Positions 60,155 to 64,000 of a stretch of 64,000 nt of DNA are shown in pieces. Positions within the stretch are counted from its first letter, which is position 1. Every line of letters begins with the position of its first letter. Under the pieces are notes generated by a model. It was not told where the DNA came from. It made no database searches and saw nothing but the letters and a program-made list of their open reading frames with translations. Both the position numbers and the translations under genes were made by a program. This stretch comes from VRUE01 sp963695835 (GTDB taxonomy: Bacteria > Actinomycetota > Thermoleophilia > Solirubrobacterales > 70-9), in the NCBI GenBank assembly GCA_963695835.1, contig CAVOHR010000001.1, forward strand, positions 1,240,001 to 1,304,000, given 5' to 3'.

Positions 60155-61033
60155 TTAGCCCCGGAGGACGCGGCGGCGCCGCAGCACGCGCTCGCAGACC
60201 TCGGTCAGCTCGCGGACGCTGCGCTCGCGCTCGTCGTCGAGGTCGCCGCGGAGCGCCGCGTTGGCCGCCTCTCCCGCCTCGCTGCGCCGTGCCTCCAGCG
60301 TCGCCATGTCCGCTTCGTGTCCCGCGTCGGACAGGGCGCCGGCGAGCTCGACCAGCAGCGCCTCCAGCGCGACCCGCAGCTGCAGCGCCGCCTCGCGCCG
60401 GCGGCCGGCGTCGAGGTCGGAGCGGGCCCGCAGCAGCAGCGTCTCGCAGGCGTCGACCCGATCGCGGCCGCCGAGGACGGCGGCGGTCCGCTCCTGCGGG
60501 CGCATCTCCTCGAGGCGTTGCCGCCGCCGCGATCCCATCGCCCTGCGCGGGTCGACCTCGCTCGCGGCGCCGAACCGTCCGGCAACGACCTGCTCGCCGC
60601 TGCCGTAGCCGATCCGCGCCACGACCGCCTGCTCGGCGCCGGTTTCCGCCAGCCGGGGATCGGCGCCGGCTGCCGCCTGTGCATGGAGGGCGCGGTTGAG
60701 CAGGTCGATCCCCTCGCTGAGGATCGCGTCGACCCGTTCGTCGGACCCGAGCGCCGCCTCCAGCCACCGCGCCGCCTCCGGCTCGGTCTCGAAGGGCGCC
60801 TCGGCGCGCACCGCGGTCACCCGGCTCAGCGGCAGCGCGGCGGGCGGCGCGCCCGTCTTGGCGGCTTTGGGCTTGCGGCGCCGCCGGGCCGGCGGAGCGG
60901 GAGCGCCGAGCGTCTCGATCGCCAGCACCTGTTGCGACACCCCGCCGCCGGGCCCGCGTGCCAGGTAGCGCCCGTCCGGGACGGCCAGCGTCCCGGCGAA
61001 GTCGAACTGCGCGAATCCGAACAGCTGGGCCAG
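60155..61033 (-). CDS. Hypothetical helical protein, probable non-canonical CTG start
   Basis: The frame from GTG 60940 gives 261 residues, but in-frame codons upstream read LAQLFGFAQFDFAGTLAVPD and RYLARGPGG, clearly protein-like. No ATG, GTG or TTG is available there; CTG 61033, seven bases after GGGAGA, is the best start, giving about 292 residues. The C-terminal half is Arg/Glu/Leu-rich coiled coil (DVERR-type helices, ERSVRELTEVCERVLRRRR). Function unknown. It follows the peptidoglycan hydrolase gene by 22 bases, so probably the same transcript. Confidence 0.6.
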   Translation of the reverse strand: MAQLFGFAQFDFAGTLAVPDGRYLARGPGGGVSQQVLAIETLGAPAPPARRRRKPKAAKTGAPPAALPLSRVTAVRAEAPFETEPEAARWLEAALGSDERVDAILSEGIDLLNRALHAQAAAGADPRLAETGAEQAVVARIGYGSGEQVVAGRFGAASEVDPRRAMGSRRRQRLEEMRPQERTAAVLGGRDRVDACETLLLRARSDLDAGRRREAALQLRVALEALLVELAGALSDAGHEADMATLEARRSEAGEAANAALRGDLDDERERSVRELTEVCERVLRRRRVLRG

Positions 61034-61055
61034 GCCCCCGATTCTCCCGGATCCT

Positions 61056-63767
61056 CTACTTGCCCGCTGCGGTGCCGGGCTTTTCCCCGCCGTCGGGCAG
61101 CGAGTACTTCGACGGCGTTTCCGGCACGGCCGGGTTTTCGATCGTGCCCAGGTGCTTGATCAGCCGCTCCCACTTGCCCGGGGCCAGTTCGCCGAACTCC
61201 GGGAAGAGTGCGGTGGCGCTGCCGAGTTCGCCGAGGAAGGTCGCCATCTTGCGGCCCCATACGGTTTCGACGCCCTCCTGGTATTCGGCGTGGCTGAGCG
61301 GCACCCCGGCGGCGTCCGCGAAGCCCATCTCGATCGAGCCGCCGGCGACGAAGGAGGCGATCTGCTGGCCCGCAGCGACGCGCTGGCCGGCCTTCACCGT
61401 CGCCTGCACGCCCTCGTAGACGAAGATCACCTGGCCTGCCGCGGGGCCGTCGAGCAGCCGGTAGAGGACGCCGCCTCCTTCCGGCCAGCCCGGCGCTCCG
61501 GTGGCGAGGACCCGGGCGTCGCCGACCGCCAGGATCGGCCCGGCGCCGGTGAAGTCGACCCCCTGGTCGATCCTGCCCTGGGTCGCGCTGACGAACGGGT
61601 TCACGTATTCGGCTTCGAAGCCCGGCGAGTAGCCGACGTGGACGTGGTCGTAGTGGTCGGGCAGGGCGAAGCTGGTTTCGCCGGGCAGGTCCTCGAGCGA
61701 GATCACCTGATGGGGGTGCATCGTCCCCTGTAGCTGCAGCACCGTCCTGATCAGCTCGTCGAGCAGCGTTCCCGGTCCCTGGTGGCCGGCGACCGGAACG
61801 CCGTCGATTTCGGCGATGTCGACCGCGCCGCCGGTCGAGTGCTCGGAGACGCTGCCCGACGTCGTCAGGTAGCTGTGGCCGCATTTCAGGGCGCTGATCC
61901 GCAGCTGGAAGCCCTTCGCCGAGAGGAACTCGAGCATCGCCAGGACGCGGCGGTCGATCTGGCCGGTGGCGACGTCGGTGCGCCCGCAGGGGTAGATCGA
62001 GAGCTGCTTGTCGGCGAGGACGCGCTGCTCGAGCGCGTCCTTGGAGAGCAGCAGTACGCCCGCACCGCCGAGCCCGGTGGAGAACGGGTTCCTGCCCTTG
62101 GCCCGGTAGATCGCCGTCGCTTCGAGCAGCTTCCAGCCGTCGAGGATCGGCTTCGGGTCGATCCGCGGGGCGCCCCGGCCGGCCGGCCGGATCGAGAAGT
62201 TGACGTGAGGGGCGGCGCCGCTTTCGCCGGCGGCGATCCGGGCCAGCACGGTCCCGGCTATAACCCTCGATCCCACCTTGAGGGTTCCGGCGGAGCCGGC
62301 GGACCGCTCGCTGCTCGCCTGCGCCTCTTCCCGGTGGCGCTTGTCGACCCGGCCCGGCAGGGCGTACAGCCGCGGGCGCAGGTTCTGACTGTCGATCGGC
62401 ACGTGGTGGCGGCCGCCGGCGGCGACGACCAGTGAGCGCCGGCGCCGTACGAACTTGCCCAGCTCGGCGTAGGTGAAGCGGTTGCCGTAGGCGTCTTCGA
62501 GAACGAGGTAGCGGCCGAGCTTCTTCGAGCTGCCCATCTTCCTCACCACGCCGTCGTTGACCGCGACGACCGGCGCGCCCGCCTCGGCGAAGATGTCGAT
62601 CCCGCGCCGGGTGGGCGAGGAGGAGATCACGTCGGCGGCGTTGCCGTATTCCCGGCGGACCTTCGGCGTCGCTTTGCCGAGCGCCACCCGGGCGGAGAGT
62701 TCGTCGGCGTAGCGAGCGTCGGCGGCGACCGGGAAGTGGGCCCCCTCGGTCAGCCCGGTCAGCGAGCCGACCAAGGCGGGCGGCAGCTTGCCGTAGGAGC
62801 GCGCGTAGAGCAGCACCTCCTGCACGTACCAGTCGGCGTGGTTGTAGGCGAAGATCGCGTGGTAGAGGTCGTGGCTGCCGCCGCCGACCTTCAGGTAGTG
62901 GGCGGCGGCGCAGATCGCGTCGACCGGGTTGTAGGGGTCCTTGCGGCCGTCTCCGTTGGCGTCGAGCCCGTATTCCTCCCAGCTCGACGGCAGGAACTGC
63001 ATCCAGCCGATCGCGCCCGCCGTGGAGGTGCCGAGGTTGGTGCCGAACGCGGTCTCGATTTTGTTGATCGAGGCGAGCACCTCCCAGGGGATGCCGTATT
63101 GGGTGCCGCAGGCCTGGTAGATCGGCAGCAGGAAGGGCGGGATCTCGAACGAGTCGATGACGAAGTTGGGGACGCCGATCGGGGCCGGGCCGAAGCCGGC
63201 GATCGTCGTCGAGGCGTTCTCGGCGGTCGGCGCTCCGCCGGCGTCGAACTGCGAGCCCCCGTTCGATCCTTCGGCCGGCGGCTGGACGCCGGCGGTCGCG
63301 CTGGGTGCGTTTACGCCGCCGCCGCCGCGGACGCTCGATTCGCCGAGGCTCTGGTTGCGCTTGACCCCTGCGGCGACGGCGTCGGTGGCTTCGGCCGCTT
63401 CGAGCGTCGCGCCGGCGTGGACGCCCTTGCCCCCCGGCGCGGCGGCTTCGCCTGCGGCCGGCGCCGCTTCGCCTGCGGCCGGCGCCGCTTCGCCGGCCGC
63501 TTCGGCCGCCTCGCTGGTGCCGGCGGGGGAGGTGCAGTCCGGGTCTTCCAGGTCGACGAGGCCGTCGCCGTCGTCGTCGGTCCCGTTCGAGCAGGCCGGC
63601 TTCGACGCCGGCGCGGTGGCTTGCAGCCCCGGTGCGGCCGGGAGCGGTTCGGTCGCCTGGCTGCCGCCGAGTTCGGTCACCGAGTCGGCGCCGGCCATGC
63701 CGACTCCGAGCGCGGTGATCGCCGCGAATCCAGCCAGAGCAATCGTCAGAGCAAGCTTATGTCTCAT
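61056..63767 (-). CDS. Modular secreted peptidoglycan hydrolase (MltB-like, M23-like and M15-like parts)
   Basis: 903 residues from ATG 63767 (63806 is possible). Signal peptide; Ca-loop-like NGTDDDGDGLVDLEDPDC at about 62-78; GEAAPAA repeats; a lytic transglycosylase domain of MltB type (about 215-330, INKIETAFG with the catalytic Glu, then GAIGWMQFLPSSWEEYG); an M23/LytM-like domain (about 385-530, GIDIFAEAGAPVVAVNDGVV, HVNFSIRP); an M15-like part with S-x-H-x6-D (SEHSTGGAVD near 640, HYDHVHVG near 705); and a second M23-like barrel at about 735-800. The first M23-like domain seems to lack its H-x3-D metal pair. Likely a cell-wall remodelling enzyme or scaffold. Confidence 0.8.
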   Translation of the reverse strand: MRHKLALTIALAGFAAITALGVGMAGADSVTELGGSQATEPLPAAPGLQATAPASKPACSNGTDDDGDGLVDLEDPDCTSPAGTSEAAEAAGEAAPAAGEAAPAAGEAAAPGGKGVHAGATLEAAEATDAVAAGVKRNQSLGESSVRGGGGVNAPSATAGVQPPAEGSNGGSQFDAGGAPTAENASTTIAGFGPAPIGVPNFVIDSFEIPPFLLPIYQACGTQYGIPWEVLASINKIETAFGTNLGTSTAGAIGWMQFLPSSWEEYGLDANGDGRKDPYNPVDAICAAAHYLKVGGGSHDLYHAIFAYNHADWYVQEVLLYARSYGKLPPALVGSLTGLTEGAHFPVAADARYADELSARVALGKATPKVRREYGNAADVISSSPTRRGIDIFAEAGAPVVAVNDGVVRKMGSSKKLGRYLVLEDAYGNRFTYAELGKFVRRRRSLVVAAGGRHHVPIDSQNLRPRLYALPGRVDKRHREEAQASSERSAGSAGTLKVGSRVIAGTVLARIAAGESGAAPHVNFSIRPAGRGAPRIDPKPILDGWKLLEATAIYRAKGRNPFSTGLGGAGVLLLSKDALEQRVLADKQLSIYPCGRTDVATGQIDRRVLAMLEFLSAKGFQLRISALKCGHSYLTTSGSVSEHSTGGAVDIAEIDGVPVAGHQGPGTLLDELIRTVLQLQGTMHPHQVISLEDLPGETSFALPDHYDHVHVGYSPGFEAEYVNPFVSATQGRIDQGVDFTGAGPILAVGDARVLATGAPGWPEGGGVLYRLLDGPAAGQVIFVYEGVQATVKAGQRVAAGQQIASFVAGGSIEMGFADAAGVPLSHAEYQEGVETVWGRKMATFLGELGSATALFPEFGELAPGKWERLIKHLGTIENPAVPETPSKYSLPDGGEKPGTAAGK
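63447..63509. repeat. Tandem 21-base repeat inside the hydrolase gene
   Basis: Two exact copies of a 21-base unit (63447-63467, 63468-63488) and a degenerate third encode the GEAAPAA heptad of the Ala/Pro-rich linker. Length variation between strains is likely. Confidence 0.7.
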
Positions 63768-64000
63768 GCGGCGGCGCCTCGATGGCCGCGGACGCGGCTC
63801 CTGCAACCCGCGCCCCGTCTCTTTTCACTGAAGGATACGACCACGCTACCGATCTGCGCGGAGGCGCGCAACGCGGGGCGTCTGTCCCCAACACGGCCTT
63901 AATCAGCGGCGATCCCATGCCCGTGGCTGAGAGGATTTCAGCCCTGGCGGATGGGCTCGTTAACGACTTGTTTCGCTGTCGGCCCGGCGATCTCTAAAGT
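63768..64000. promoter_or_regulatory. Leader/promoter region of the hydrolase gene, to the window edge
   Basis: No convincing gene in these 233 bases. At 63914-63955 there is a nested inverted repeat: CCCAT/ATGGG outside and GGCTGA/TCAGCC inside with a seven-base loop. It may be a 5' UTR element. It does not match the consensus of the ydaO (c-di-AMP) or GEMM (c-di-GMP) riboswitches. A short frame on the plus strand is not credible as a gene. Confidence 0.35.

Noticed and set aside
63782..63997. 71-residue plus-strand frame at the window end
   Set aside because: Composition and length give no support, and it lies in the leader of the divergent hydrolase gene.
63768..64000. c-di-AMP (ydaO) or c-di-GMP (GEMM) riboswitch before the hydrolase gene
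   Set aside because: I compared both strands with the consensus cores and found only short chance matches such as GGTAGCGTGG.

Overview
The window is GC-rich, densely packed bacterial DNA from an actinobacterium. Many GTG/TTG starts, 1-4 nt start/stop overlaps, GGAGG-type ribosome sites and the gene families present fit the class Thermoleophilia (Solirubrobacterales-like). That placement is inferred from gene content, not from a marker-gene tree. No rRNA, tRNA, CRISPR array, prophage or transposase gene was seen.

Layout. 1-2191: 3' part of a PAS-GAF-GGDEF-EAL c-di-GMP protein. 2168-4814: a ThiXYZ-like ABC importer with single-base frameshifts in two of its three genes. 4824-19210: a large sulfur/oxyanion region with a TauE/SafE exporter, an Rrf2 regulator, the sulfate importer CysP-T-W-A, a 66-residue peptide, a secreted repeat protein, and a tightly overlapped ten-gene unit. 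That unit holds a Pst-like SCAB importer, a lipoprotein, a zinc-ribbon membrane protein, a coiled-coil peptide, a phosphoesterase-like secreted protein, a second Rrf2 and a ChrA-type transporter. A shared inverted repeat (TTGAST-N5-GGTCAA-N-AAAGT) sits just downstream of -10-like boxes at five places here, which suggests one regulon. 19257-27528: small membrane proteins, DUF4389, a MoxR/von Willebrand pair, lipoprotein, cation exchanger, a peroxiredoxin remnant and an acyl-CoA dehydrogenase with a TetR-type operator. 27598-35386: BipA/TypA, cold-shock protein, a His-rich secreted peptide next to a NarL/DevR-type two-component system, a subtilase-like protein and a VapBC pair. 35447-48192: housekeeping and metabolic genes (TVP38, RecD2, cupin, YggU/DUF167, DUF4234, RlmN, P450, type III glutamine synthetase, CorA, a fused hydroxyacyl-CoA dehydrogenase/enoyl-CoA hydratase).

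48314-54220 is a visibly less GC-rich island. It carries an N6-adenine DNA methyltransferase convergent with a three-gene operon: an 810/785-residue protein with two GHKL ATPase modules (one Hsp90/MORC-like, one histidine-kinase-like), a receiver-like protein and an orphan protein of about 250 residues. No known system name fits it; it is the best candidate here for an undescribed defence or epigenetic-control module.

54451-63767 returns to GC-rich core genes: sirtuin, ammonium transporter, LysR regulator, universal stress protein, HAD phosphatase, a conserved hypothetical and a large modular peptidoglycan hydrolase. Three (possibly four) copies of a hairpin element with compensatory stem changes are scattered at 27551, 36164, 46098 and perhaps 59410.
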